A stretch of 64,000 nucleotides of DNA. Source: Lacipirellula parvula. Lineage in GTDB: Bacteria; Planctomycetota; Planctomycetia; Pirellulales; Lacipirellulaceae. Location: NCBI RefSeq assembly GCF_009177095.1, contig NZ_AP021861.1, forward strand, positions 434,001 through 498,000. Reading direction: 5' to 3'. This document shows, piece after piece, positions 15,375 to 25,680 of this stretch. The translations under genes and the position numbers were made by a program. The notes below the pieces were generated by a model. That model was given only the letters and a program-made list of their open reading frames with translations, was not told the DNA's origin and did not search any database. How positions within the stretch are numbered: position 1 is the stretch's first letter; each line of letters begins with the position of its first letter.

Positions 15375-16973
15375 GTGGCTCAACCTGCAACGCCTGCGAA
15401 CGCGGCCATCAATCCGTGGATCATTGCGGCCGCGGTGGTCGTGCCGACGTTTATGGAAGTGCTCGACACGACGATCGCCAACGTCGCGCTGCGGTATATC
15501 GCCGGCGGCATCTCGGCGGCGGAAATCGACGCCGAGTGGGTGATCACCAGCTACTTGGCCGCGAATGCGTTTGTGCTGACGATCAGCGGTTGGCTTTCAG
15601 CGCGACTAGGGCGACGCAATTACTTTTTGCTCTCGATCGCCATCTTCACGATTGCGTCGGGCCTGTGCGGCATTGCGACGAGCCTGTCGCAGATCATTGC
15701 TTGTCGCATTCTGCAAGGTCTCGCCGGCGGGGGGCTGCAGCCTTCGAGCCAGGCGATCCTCATCGATACGTTTCCGCCGGAGAAGCAAGGGACCGCGATG
15801 TCGGTGTTCGGCGTCGCGGCACTCATCGGGCCGATCGTGGGACCGACGCTCGGCGGCTGGTTGGTCGACACCTATAGCTGGCGATGGATTTTTTACGTCA
15901 ACCTGCCCGTCGGGGCGTTGGCGTTCGCGGCGAGCTACTTTCTGGTGCGTGATCCAGAATACCTGAAGGAGCAGCGGGCGAAGCTGCGGAGCGAACCGCT
16001 CAATCTCGACTACATCGGCATCGGCCTGTTGGCGCTCGCGATCTCCAGTTGGGAAATCTTGCTCAGCAAGGGGCAAGAGTGGGATTGGTTCGGCGACCCG
16101 TTCGGCCGCATCCAGACCCTGACTATCGTCCTGACGGTTGGCGCCGCGATCTTCGTCTATCGGTCGTTGCGGCGCGAGAATCCGCTCATTAATTTACGCG
16201 TGCTCGGCGAACGCAACTTCACGATGTCGGCGATCATTATCTTCAGTGCGTTCTCGGTGCTGTACGCCGCGAGCATCGCGCTGCCGGCGATGTTGCAAAC
16301 GTTGTTCGGCTACGACGCGTTGCATGCCGGGCTCGTGCTGTCGCCGGGCGGTATCTCGTCGATTTCGATGTTGGTGATTGTGAGCGCCCTACTCGGTCGC
16401 GGCTTTGACGCCCGCTGGTTGATCGCCACGGGGCTCGTCGTGTTGGCGATTTCGAATTACTGGATGGCGTACATGAACCTGGAGATCAGCCCGTGGCAGG
16501 TGATCGCGCCGCGGATGGTGCTCACCGGCGGACTCGGGTTGATCTTCGCGCCGATCAACGTCGCCGCGTATCTCTACATCCCGCGCGAGCTGCGTGGTTC
16601 GGCGATCGCCCTCTTCAGCCTGTTGCGGAACGAAGGGGGGAGCGTCGGCACCTCGATGAGCCAAACGATTCAAGAACGGCGCGAGCAGTTCCATTTGGCG
16701 CGATTGAACGAGCTGCTCGATCCGCTTAACCCCTACGTCAGCGAGTATTTCGCTCAGGCGAAAGCATTGTTTTTGAAGCAATCTGGCGATCCCGTCGGGG
16801 CGCACCAGATGGCGCTGCAAAGCTTGGACGACCTGCGGCAGCAGCAGGCTTCGTCGCTGGCGTACTTCGACGTGTTCTGGCTGGCGGCGGTGCTGGCGAT
16901 TTGTCTCGTGCCGCTGGTGCTGTTGATGAAACGGTCGGTGGCGGAAAAAGGGGCGCATGTGGGGGCGGAATGA
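15375..16973 (+). CDS. MFS transporter, DHA2/EmrB-QacA family (14 membrane helices)
   Basis: A 532-residue drug:proton antiporter-like permease. It starts at GTG 15375 (MAQPATPANAAINP). Motif D1-like TFMEVLDTTIANVALRYI opens the first helix. SARLGRRN is loop 2-3 motif A. GVAALIGPIVGPTLGGW is motif C, the antiporter motif. About 14 hydrophobic helices follow. With the EmrA-like adaptor at 7583 it would form an EmrAB-type efflux pump in the inner membrane. The two genes are separated by a two-component pair and an oxalate decarboxylase, which is unusual for this pump. The substrate is unknown. Confidence 0.92.
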   Translation: MAQPATPANAAINPWIIAAAVVVPTFMEVLDTTIANVALRYIAGGISAAEIDAEWVITSYLAANAFVLTISGWLSARLGRRNYFLLSIAIFTIASGLCGIATSLSQIIACRILQGLAGGGLQPSSQAILIDTFPPEKQGTAMSVFGVAALIGPIVGPTLGGWLVDTYSWRWIFYVNLPVGALAFAASYFLVRDPEYLKEQRAKLRSEPLNLDYIGIGLLALAISSWEILLSKGQEWDWFGDPFGRIQTLTIVLTVGAAIFVYRSLRRENPLINLRVLGERNFTMSAIIIFSAFSVLYAASIALPAMLQTLFGYDALHAGLVLSPGGISSISMLVIVSALLGRGFDARWLIATGLVVLAISNYWMAYMNLEISPWQVIAPRMVLTGGLGLIFAPINVAAYLYIPRELRGSAIALFSLLRNEGGSVGTSMSQTIQERREQFHLARLNELLDPLNPYVSEYFAQAKALFLKQSGDPVGAHQMALQSLDDLRQQQASSLAYFDVFWLAAVLAICLVPLVLLMKRSVAEKGAHVGAE

Positions 16974-17037
16974 CGATATGTCCCGTGCGCGACTGCATTT
17001 GATACATGGCTGAGAGGGCATTGCACCAACAATCCAT

Positions 17038-17128
17038 TGTGGGAGGCGTCTCCGACGCCGATTCCGTTCACCACCACAATGTCTGGTGGCAGCTTGCGGC
17101 CGCTTCGGGGTCGGAGACCCCTCCCACA
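17038..17128. repeat. 91-bp palindromic intergenic repeat, copy 2 (inverted relative to copy 1)
   Basis: Begins TGTGGGAGGCGTCTCCGACG and ends GGTCGGAGACCCCTCCCACA. It matches 9221-9311 when reverse complemented, with the centre more diverged than the arms. It lies 65 bases after the EmrB-like stop. Confidence 0.85.
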
Positions 17129-17164
17129 GATTTCTGGTGCAAAGCCCGTGGCTAGGCATGAATA

Positions 17165-17866
17165 ATGAGTGAAGGCAAAACATCGCCGACCGACGGGACC
17201 TGGGTCCGCTCTGCGCGTGCGGCGGCATTTGCGTTCGCCGGCGTTGCCGGGTACGTCGATGCGTATGCGCTGATTCAGTTCCAGGTGTACGCCTCGTTCA
17301 TGAGCGGCAACACGACGCGCGGGGGCGTCGAGGCGGCGTCGGGGCGGTTTGCCATCGCGGCGCTCAGCCTGCTCGCGATCGTCTGCTTCGTGCTCGGCGC
17401 GTTTATCGGCGTGACGTTGCTTCATTCGTTGAATCGCCGTGCGGGTCGCATGGTCGCGTTGATCGCCCTGGGGCTCTTGGTGGCGCAAGCGTTGCTCGAT
17501 GCGTTCAGCCCGCAGGCGTGGCTTTCCGTGGCGCTATTGTGCGTGTCGATGGGCGCCCTCAATTCCACGATCACGCAGATTGGCGGGCAGGCGGTCAACA
17601 TCGGCTATGTTTCCGGCGGGCTGCACAAACTGGCCGAGCACTTGGCGCTGGCGTGGCTGCGGCTGCCGGTCGACGCTGCGGAAGGACCGCACGACACGCA
17701 CCTGCGGCGTGCGGTGCTCATCGGCGGGCTGTGGGCAGCGTTCTTAGCCGGCGCCTTTTTGGGAGCGCTCGCTCAGCATTATTGCCGGCAGTGGGTTCTC
17801 GCCTTTCCGATCGCGACATTGATCGTCGCGGTCATCTCGCCAGCCCGCGGCGGTCGTACGGTGTGA
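17165..17866 (+). CDS. DUF1275 (YoaK-like) membrane protein
   Basis: A 233-residue protein with about six membrane helices. The family marks are GVAGYVDAYALIQF and FMSGNTTRG near the N-terminus and MGALNSTITQIGGQAVNIGY mid-protein. The function of DUF1275 proteins is unknown; they are inner-membrane proteins. It follows the EmrB-like gene by about 190 bases, with a palindromic repeat between, so it is probably transcribed separately. Confidence 0.85.
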   Translation: MSEGKTSPTDGTWVRSARAAAFAFAGVAGYVDAYALIQFQVYASFMSGNTTRGGVEAASGRFAIAALSLLAIVCFVLGAFIGVTLLHSLNRRAGRMVALIALGLLVAQALLDAFSPQAWLSVALLCVSMGALNSTITQIGGQAVNIGYVSGGLHKLAEHLALAWLRLPVDAAEGPHDTHLRRAVLIGGLWAAFLAGAFLGALAQHYCRQWVLAFPIATLIVAVISPARGGRTV

Positions 17867-17904
17867 CGCTGGCGTCGAGCTCGAGGTTGAAACTGGCGCC
17901 GCGA

Positions 17905-18257
17905 GACGTCGTGTCGCGTCGCGTGCGAGTCGCAATGCGATTTTAGGCGACACTAAGGTTTTGTTCTAAGTGGCGACCGCCGCTCGTGTTGCGGCGATGG
18001 TCGAGTTAATGTCGCGTCGCGGAGGCGACATTAAGGAGAGTTTGGAGGCGCGAGGCGCTGGTTCTCAGAGCCGGAACTGGAGGTCGCGCGGATCGACAAC
18101 AGAGCGACAACGGGGCGTTGGCCGCGGTTGCTGGATCGGCGGGGCGTGAGTTTTCAAAGAGCGCGCGGACGTTCGTCGAAACAGAATGCCGCACGTGCGA
18201 GCCTAATCGATGGAGCGGCGTTTTGCAGCGCGCGATTTTCGGCCACTCGTTGGCGCC
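17905..18257. repeat. Long (about 353 bp) dispersed non-coding repeat, copy 2
   Basis: Aligns throughout with 1201-1552 in the same orientation. Starts GACGTCGTGTCGCGTC and ends GGCCACTCGTTGGCGCC. Shared internal motifs include AGGCGACACTAAGG, GAGTTTTCAAAGAGCGC and CAGCGCGCGATTTTCGGCCA. It begins 38 bases after the DUF1275 stop. Confidence 0.8.
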
Positions 18258-18328
18258 AATAGTGAAGCTGACTGGCGGGGGGGGCTGCCAATTAGTTCCC
18301 GCCCTCGTCGTCCGCTATACTGCCCCGA

Positions 18329-18782
18329 ATGCTCACCTACCTCCGCTATGGTCTGGCGACGATCTGCTTCGCGCTTAGCGTGGCGTGCTGGGGATTGCGG
18401 TGGTGGGCTTCGATTAAGGGAGATTTCTACTGGAGTTACTCACTGGCCTACGAGAAGGTTGTTTTGCTGTCTGCCAATGGCATGGTTGCTCTCGGAAAAA
18501 TCCCGCACTTCTCGCGACGGTCAGGGATAGATCTCTATTTTTTCAATGTCCATGAAGAGGCGAGGTTCGAGAAGTTGGGCTACCCCGAGGGAGGCGACGA
18601 GAAGGTTGGGTGGTTTGGGGTTGTTGGACCGTTTTATTACTTCCCACTCTGGTATCCGTCCCTCGTCTTCGCCCTTCGTCGGCATCGCCGCCCTTCGCTT
18701 CGGCCGTCGTTTCACGCTCCGCTCGGCGACCATTGCCACGGCGATTGTCGCGTGGCTGTTGGGGATGACGGCGACGTTATGA
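18329..18782 (+). pseudogene. Small planctomycete-type membrane protein, frameshifted near its 3' end
   Basis: The first frame (from ATG 18329) gives MLTYLRYGLATICFALSVAC, a first membrane segment, then a soluble part and FYYFPLWYPSLVFAL. It then turns into low-complexity RRHRRPSLRP. Moving forward one base near 18680 restores VGIAALRFGRRFTLRSATI, a hydrophobic end typical of small lineage-specific membrane proteins, with a stop at 18780-18782. The uncorrected frame runs on to 18814. One extra base (or two missing) explains this. It could be real decay or a sequencing error. Function unknown. Confidence 0.5.
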
Positions 18783-19147
18783 TGCAGAAACGTTGTCGCG
18801 TTGAAATCTTCTAAAGTGCCAAACCGCGATGGTGCACCCCGTGAACCAACCCACGGCTGCTGCCTTCGGGAGCCACCATTCGAGGAATCGCTCCGGTCCG
18901 GGGATTCGAAGAGGCTTGCGGAGAATCTATGCAAGCATTGAAATACGACTGCGACGCAGAGTATCGATGCGATTACGGTCGAAAAGTAGATAATCCGACA
19001 CCACAAGCCAAACGGAAGAGTAATTGCCAATACGCCTAAAGTAGTCAGTAACAGCAACACTCCGGTCTGAAAGCTTACGTACGCAAACGAGATCGCAATG
19101 CACAAGGCTACAGCCTGAAGTGCGATTACTTGATGTGACCCGCGCAT
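18521..19147 (-). CDS. Hypothetical membrane protein; only the first half is credible
   Basis: The N-terminal 75 residues form three hydrophobic segments (from ALQAVALCIAISFAYVSF through SILCVAVVFQC), which looks like a real small membrane protein. From about residue 110 the frame is antisense to the gene at 18329 and probably meaningless, so the true end may lie near 18800 with a lost stop. ATG at 19147. No family recognised. Confidence 0.35.
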   Translation of the reverse strand: MRGSHQVIALQAVALCIAISFAYVSFQTGVLLLLTTLGVLAITLPFGLWCRIIYFSTVIASILCVAVVFQCLHRFSASLFESPDRSDSSNGGSRRQQPWVGSRGAPSRFGTLEDFNATTFLHHNVAVIPNSHATIAVAMVAERSVKRRPKRRAAMPTKGEDEGRIPEWEVIKRSNNPKPPNLLVASLGVAQLLEPRLFMDIEKIEIYP

Positions 19148-19305
19148 TGTTTCCCCGTAGCAAGAGCGTATTGCGACTCCGATCCAACAAAATTGAGCAG
19201 GCTAGGCGAGTATAAAGGCAGTCGATCGCTTCGGCAAACTACAGGGCGTATGCGTGCTGGCGATGAGAGAACCACTGCAACCCGCCCGCCTCGGCGGCGG
19301 TTAGA

Positions 19306-19716
19306 ATGGGCGGCATGAGTGAAGCCTCAAAGCACCGCTACTTCCGCTTTAGCGTGAGGATGCTGCTTATCGCAGTTCCCATTGCCGCCATTCTTGTCTG
19401 GCAGGCAAGCATCGTCCACGAACGCAAGTCGCTCCTCGTTCGCGCCCAAGCCAGCGGCGTTCACGTCAAGTATGCCGATCAAGCAACGCTCTTACCCGCT
19501 CTGTTGGGAGATCGAGCCGTCTGGTCAATCGACGTTCCGCCAGATTCCGAATTCTATGGCCATACGACGAAGCTGCGCCGTGCCTTTACCTAGGCGTACA
19601 TCAACTATCTTCCACCCGCCATGCAAGCAGTGAATCACGCGGTTCCAGTCGTTCCAATCGTCGTGGACGTTCCGCCCTCGTCGCCGCCGCTTCGTTCAGC
19701 GTGGTGGGGGTTCTAA
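19306..19716 (+). pseudogene. Lineage-specific membrane-anchored protein interrupted by an in-frame TAG
   Basis: The first segment HRYFRFSVRMLLIAVPIAA resembles the N-terminal anchor of many small planctomycete paralogues. The frame stops at TAG 19591-19593 after LRRAFT, but the same frame then reads on as AYINYLPPAMQAVNHAVPVV to a TAA at 19714-19716. That continuation looks like the natural C-terminal part (LRRAFPEAYI-type). I therefore read a 136-codon gene with a premature stop. The start may be 19306 or the second ATG at 19315. Function unknown. Confidence 0.45.
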
Positions 19717-19783
19717 CTGACTTCTTCGGCGGCTCGGAATCCGGTAACTAGGTCTGTTTTCGCTAGGATGCCACGGGCATAGA

Positions 19784-20116
19784 ATGCAGGACATGAGCAG
19801 CCAATTCGCAGAATACGCTTCCCGTCGTCGCCGATTCTGGCTGACTGTCTTGGCGTTCCTGCCGATCGCGGCGGCGGCACTGGTGCTTGTCGGCGGCGGC
19901 GCGTACTTCCGAATCGATAGGAAGCCATGGGCGGGTTTTGCCGCTACGGTGGTCGGGAGCGCTCTCATCGCCTGGCTAGTGAAAGCCGCCGTTGCATGGC
20001 ATCGGCTGTCGAGTTGGCCCTGCCCTCAGTGCAACAAATCGTTTGTAATGGCGTGGTGGTCGAGTTGGCCCACCGATGAATGCAAACATTGCGGCGCAAA
20101 AGTCGACCGTTTGTAA
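19784..20116 (+). CDS. Small two-helix membrane protein with a C-terminal zinc ribbon
   Basis: A 110-residue protein. It has two membrane segments (FWLTVLAFLPIAAAALVLVG and GFAATVVGSALIAWLVKAA). A soluble tail carries CPQC and CKHCG, a four-cysteine zinc ribbon. The start is ATG 19784 or the in-frame ATG at 19793. No family name is offered. It lies in a run of small rightward membrane ORFs. Confidence 0.6.
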   Translation: MQDMSSQFAEYASRRRRFWLTVLAFLPIAAAALVLVGGGAYFRIDRKPWAGFAATVVGSALIAWLVKAAVAWHRLSSWPCPQCNKSFVMAWWSSWPTDECKHCGAKVDRL

Positions 20117-20158
20117 GTCGCTTTCGCCCCGCCCTTCGCCAATGGGTATCGTGGAGGC

Positions 20159-20422
20159 ATGGACATACTCGCTCAGCGCAGCTCGATCACGGAATCGCCG
20201 TTGGGCGTGTGCATCGTATTGGGCGTCATGGGAGTTCTGTATTTCCTTCGATGGAGGTGGCGGCAACTCACGCAGCAGTCTCCATTCCCAGTCTTTCGTC
20301 TCCTCTCGACGTTGCTGTTGATGGTCGCAACGGTCATTGGATTCGCCTACGCGGTGCGTTGGCTCGGAGCTCAATCCCCAGACGCCCCATCACAGCATTC
20401 GGAATCCGCCGCGCTTCCTTGA
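20159..20422 (+). CDS. Hypothetical small membrane protein (87 residues)
   Basis: Two hydrophobic segments (LGVCIVLGVMGVLYFL and LLSTLLLMVATVIGFAYAV) are separated by a basic linker RWRWRQL. It starts 42 bases after the zinc-ribbon protein, in the same direction. Unrecognised; the membrane topology is the only support for it being real. Confidence 0.45.
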   Translation: MDILAQRSSITESPLGVCIVLGVMGVLYFLRWRWRQLTQQSPFPVFRLLSTLLLMVATVIGFAYAVRWLGAQSPDAPSQHSESAALP

Positions 20423-20460
20423 AGTTTGCGGCCGAGGAGCGACGGCGATAGAGCGGCGAC

Positions 20461-20577
20461 ATGACAACACTCTTCGCTTGGATGCCGGGGCCGTTCGAAC
20501 TGCTGATCCTTGGTTCGATCATCGCCATACCGGGCGGCGCTATCGCCGTGATCGTTTGGCTGTTGCGGAAGAAATGA
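20461..20577 (+). CDS. Very small (38-residue) single-helix membrane protein
   Basis: ATG 20461 to TGA 20575-20577. It starts MTTLFAWMPGPFELLILG, continues as a single hydrophobic helix, and ends VWLLRKK. The PGPFELLI start followed by one helix and a basic end resembles many tiny planctomycete membrane proteins and TatA-like starts, but nothing shows Tat function. It is in line with the preceding small membrane ORFs. Confidence 0.5.
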   Translation: MTTLFAWMPGPFELLILGSIIAIPGGAIAVIVWLLRKK

Positions 20578-21105
20578 TCGCTTCACGCCGCCTTTGCCGG
20601 CGGCGATTCTTCAGCTTCGTTGGGACAATCGAGTTCCGAGTCATTCAGTCGTCCCTCCGGGACTTCTGGATGAGTCGGGGCTCTTACCCAGCAATGAATT
20701 GCTGGGCTATTGTCGATATCTCTCTCCGGGAGAAGAAGGCGTGGCTTGCCTGCGACACGCTTTGCTCGAAATGGGCTTTGGGCACGACGCATCATTCAGT
20801 AACCGCACTCCCCTGCTCCGCTTTTGCGGAGCCCTCGAATCGCTGAGTGGCGCGCCAGTGCCTGCTCGCGAACGAGTGGTTTCCCCCCGTTCCGCCCCTA
20901 GCCGCCGCCCATTCATTCGCAAAACAATGGGCTGGCTCGTGCGTTCGTCGTTGCGTACGATGTGGTGTACGCGCGATCACAGTGTTCGCCTGATCACAAT
21001 ATGTGGCGGGCGTGGTTCACGTGTGGCGAAGCGGTTCGTCGCGATCGCCGCGAGCACACGGCTTGGTTCAAGCTGAGCGAGTTTGCCTAGACTCAACGAG
21101 GCGTC
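20578..21105. other. Gene-free region with a solitary repeat end
   Basis: No credible gene is present; overlapping open frames here lack composition or motif support. Around 20693-20715 lies AATTGCTGGGCTATTGTCG, the same unit that forms the inverted ends of the repeat at 13396-13700. It is followed by a TCTCTCCGGGAGAA hairpin also present near 13710. Confidence 0.5.
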
Positions 21106-22364
<1,259 letters not shown>

Positions 22365-22368
<4 letters not shown>

Positions 22369-23834
22369 GCAGCGTGCGCGTCATTGAGGTGGAACATTTT
22401 GAGGCTTGGCGGGCGGCGGCTCGTGAACTGTTGCGCGAGGGCGTGGCGGCGGGGGATGTTGATTTTTTCTCGCCGTCGGTGCAGAAGTCGTTGTTTGGGG
22501 GTGAGGATGGCGACGGGGGTGAAAGTGATGGAGGTGGTGGAGGCGACGCGCTGCAGCAGCGATCAGTGAAGGGGCAAGGCGCCGTTGCTCAACGACGCGA
22601 TACTCCGACCGTGCCGCCGAACTTCATTAAGTATGCGCGCAGGGTTGCCTGCCATCGCGATGAGCAGCGGTGGAATCTGCTCTACCGCTTGCTGTGGCGG
22701 CTGACGACCGCAGAGCCGAATTTGCTGCACGTGGCGTTCGACGACGATGTGCGCCGGTTCGATCTGATGGCCAAGAGCGTGGGCCGCGATGCGCACAAGG
22801 CGCAGGCGTTCGTGCGGTTCCGGCGGATTGAAACTGAGGATGGCGAGCAGTTCGTGGCGTGGCATCGACCCGACCATCGCATCTTGCGGCTTGTTGGGCC
22901 GTTCTTTTCGCGGCGGTTCAAATCGATGCGGTGGACGATTCTCACGCCGGACGAGTCGGCGAGTTGGGATGGGGCCGCGCTCACCTACGGGCCGGGGGCG
23001 CCGGCGAGTGCGGCGCCGGCGGTGGACGATCTCGACGAGATGTGGCGGTCGTATTATCGCTCGATTTTCAATCCGGCGCGGATCAAGCTCGCGATGATGC
23101 GCCGCGAGATGCCGGTGCGGTATTGGGCGGCGCTGCCGGAGACTCAAATCATTCCCGAGATTCTTGCCGAGGCGCCGGCGCGCGTGGCCGCGATGTTGAA
23201 GTATGGCGCTGCGGGTACGCGAGCCGTTTCGGCGGCGGAGTTTTTGCCGGAGGCGCGCGATCTCGATTCGCTCGCGCGGGCGGCGGCCGGGTGCCGTGGC
23301 TGCGAGCTGTGCGAGCGGGCGACGCAAACGGTATTTGGTCGCGGGCCGAGTGCGGCGCGGCTAGTGTTGGTGGGCGAGCAGCCTGGCGATCAAGAAGATC
23401 AGCAGGGCGAACCGTTCGTTGGTTCGGCGGGCGAGGTGCTAAACCACGCGCTCGCTGCCGCCGGCTTGGCTCGCGATGAGGTTTATCTCACCAACGCCGT
23501 AAAACATTTTCATTGGGAGCCGCGCGGCAAGCAGCGGCTGCACAAGAAGCCGCCGAGTCGGGCGATTTCGGCGTGCCGGTCGTGGCTGGAAGCCGAGATG
23601 GCGGCGGTGGCGCCGCGCGTTCTTGTGTGCCTGGGCGTGACGGCAGCGCAGGCGGTGCTCGGGCGCGATACACGGGCGCTGAAAACCCGCGGCGTGCCGT
23701 TCGCTAGCGAGTGGTGCGAGCGGACGATCATCACGTGGCATCCGGCCGCATCATTGCGGGCGCGGATTGACGGAGAGCGGGAGCGGATTGCTCGCGAGCT
23801 TGCAGAGCATTTGCAAGTGGCTGCTCAAGCGTGA
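22365..23834 (+). CDS. UdgX-type uracil-DNA glycosylase with N-terminal DUF4130 domain
   Basis: The start is placed at GTG 22365 (GTGA overlapping the upstream TGA), giving about 489 residues; GTG 22374 is the alternative. The N-terminal half is DUF4130 (FIKYARRVACHRDEQRWN, then MRWTILTPDESASWDG). The C-terminal half is a family 4/5-like UDG with iron-sulfur cysteines (CRGCELC), GEQPGDQED, TNAVKHF, the loop KQRLH and WHPAASLRA. KQRLH corresponds to the KRRIH loop of UdgX, whose His attaches covalently to uracil-containing DNA. Lys, Arg and His are kept. It is a DNA-repair enzyme that would remain bound at uracil sites. Confidence 0.92.
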
Positions 23835-23859
23835 GCCGTCGACGCTGAGTTACGATGAA

Positions 23860-25527
23860 CTAAGACGCTGCCTGCTCGTACCCAAACGCCTCGATATACG
23901 GCTGCAACGTTGACTGGCAAGGCTCGAGCTGCTTCGCGTAATTCTTCCAGCGGCCGATCGAGCTTGTGTAGAGCGGCTTCGTCACCGCCTCGTACGTCGG
24001 CGAGTGGACATGCTTTTCTTGGGCCCGCTGGCGGTAGTTGAGCACCGATTCGTCCCAAGGGAGTTCGAGAAACTCGAGCACGCGGCGGGCTTGCGATTCG
24101 ATGTCAGCCACCGTGTCTTCGTAGCGGACCTCGATCCACGGGTTGGTCATCATCGTCCGCAGCTTGAGCCACAGCCGCATCGTGGCGGCGTACTCGCGCG
24201 CCGTTTCCTCGATGGTGAGATAGTGGATGCTGACCGGATTCAGCGGCAGCTGTTGCAGGAAGCAACTCATCACGACGTCGCGGGGATCGCGCAACGCGAA
24301 GACGATGCGCATGTCGGGGAAGACGCGGCCGATGAGCGGCAGCAGGCCGGTGAGGGCGGGGTTTTTGTCGAGCAGCATGCGATCGCCGATCGACTGGCGC
24401 AGCGAACCTTCCATCGCTTGCCAGTAGGCCGACCGCCGCGCCGAGATTTCTGCGTTCGGCTTGGCGTCGAAGATCGCCGGCGCCGGCGTCGTCATCGGGG
24501 CGCCTTCGCAGAGCGGAATATAGACCGTCTCCGACATCGCTGGGACTTCGTCCGCGCTGATGAGGCCAGGATGCGAATCGAGCACTTGTTCCAGTAGCGT
24601 CGTGCCGCTGCGAGGGTGCCCGGTGAGCACGGCCAAGCGGCCTGGTAACGACGCCAGTTGCGGCGCGGCGGAATTCCAACGCTGGAAGAGTTCTGCCGAA
24701 ACGGCGGCGTAGGTGCGCTGTCCCGCGGCGGAGATGTCCGCGGCGTCGTACCGCACGTCGCCAGCCGCGCTACCGAGAATCCGTTTCGCCTCCGCCGCCG
24801 CGGCGAAGGCGCCGTCGTAGTCGCCTTGGCGATCGTTGATCAACGACAGTTGGTAATGTGCGTCAGCGCGAAGCTCCGGCGTCATCCGGTCGTTCGACGC
24901 GAGGAGCTCGGTTAATCGCTGGCGCGCCGACTCGACGTTCCCTTGGCGCCGGTCGACGACGGCGAGCAAGTACCGCAGCACATACTGATGCGGGGCGAGC
25001 GCGAGCGATGCTTCGGCGGCGGCTCGCGCTTCGTCCAGGCGGTGGAGCCGTTCGTACATGTGCGCCAGTTCGTAGAGCGTGCGGGCCCGCTCCGGCGAGT
25101 CTGGCTCCAGTTCCAATGCACGATTGAAGCAGCCGATCGCTTGTTCGAAATGCTGTAGTTGCACGTAGGTTCGTCCGAGCATGCACTGCAGGCGCGCATC
25201 GTCCGGATGGAGCCGACAGGCGCGATCGACGAGCTCTTGCGCCTCGGCGTGTCGAAAGCGCAGTGCGTACGCGCGGGCGACGTCGATGAGCAACACGGCA
25301 TTCGTCGGTTGGCTTTCGAGGGCCCGTTCGTACAGACGAATCGCTTCGTCGTAGCGTCGCGCATGCCAAGCCGCTTGCGCCTTGTCGATGCGAACGTCGG
25401 GCGCATGGCCAAGTTGAGCACGGCGCTGCTGCTCGAGCTGCTTGCTTTTGTCGGCAGCGCCGTTGCGGGCGGTTCGAGGCGACGCCGGCTTCTTGCCATG
25501 CGGCTTTTTCTTACGCCCGGGGGCCAT
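23860..25527 (-). CDS. TPR-repeat sulfotransferase family protein
   Basis: A 555-residue protein. A basic N-terminus (APGRKKKPHGKK) is followed by about five TPR units (about residues 50-240). The sulfotransferase domain has the PAPS 5'-phosphosulfate loop GHPRSGTTLLEQ near residue 297 and the 3'-phosphate motif ALRDPRDVVMSCF near residue 405. The order matches bacterial TPR-sulfotransferases of the tyrosylprotein type. It would transfer sulfate from PAPS to an unknown acceptor. No signal peptide is seen. It is leftward and monocistronic. Confidence 0.9.
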   Translation of the reverse strand: MAPGRKKKPHGKKPASPRTARNGAADKSKQLEQQRRAQLGHAPDVRIDKAQAAWHARRYDEAIRLYERALESQPTNAVLLIDVARAYALRFRHAEAQELVDRACRLHPDDARLQCMLGRTYVQLQHFEQAIGCFNRALELEPDSPERARTLYELAHMYERLHRLDEARAAAEASLALAPHQYVLRYLLAVVDRRQGNVESARQRLTELLASNDRMTPELRADAHYQLSLINDRQGDYDGAFAAAAEAKRILGSAAGDVRYDAADISAAGQRTYAAVSAELFQRWNSAAPQLASLPGRLAVLTGHPRSGTTLLEQVLDSHPGLISADEVPAMSETVYIPLCEGAPMTTPAPAIFDAKPNAEISARRSAYWQAMEGSLRQSIGDRMLLDKNPALTGLLPLIGRVFPDMRIVFALRDPRDVVMSCFLQQLPLNPVSIHYLTIEETAREYAATMRLWLKLRTMMTNPWIEVRYEDTVADIESQARRVLEFLELPWDESVLNYRQRAQEKHVHSPTYEAVTKPLYTSSIGRWKNYAKQLEPCQSTLQPYIEAFGYEQAAS

Positions 25528-25624
25528 GTCGCCGTTCCTGAATCATGCCGCTGAAGAAGGTGCGACCGCAGTCGCAATGATCGTCTTAGTTTAGTCGGGC
25601 GATGCGCGGCTCGTAAATAAACAG

Positions 25625-25655
25625 AGAGCCGCCCGCTCCCCAAGCGGACGGCTCT
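25625..25655 (-). terminator. Hairpin downstream of the leftward PEP-CTERM gene
   Basis: AGAGCCG and CGGCTCT arms, extended by CCGC/GCGG with one-base bulges. It lies 26 bases past the stop at 25681 and is followed on the leftward strand by CTGTTTATTTA. A plausible terminator. Confidence 0.65.
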
Positions 25656-25680
25656 CGTGTGCGACGAACCCAGCGTGCGG

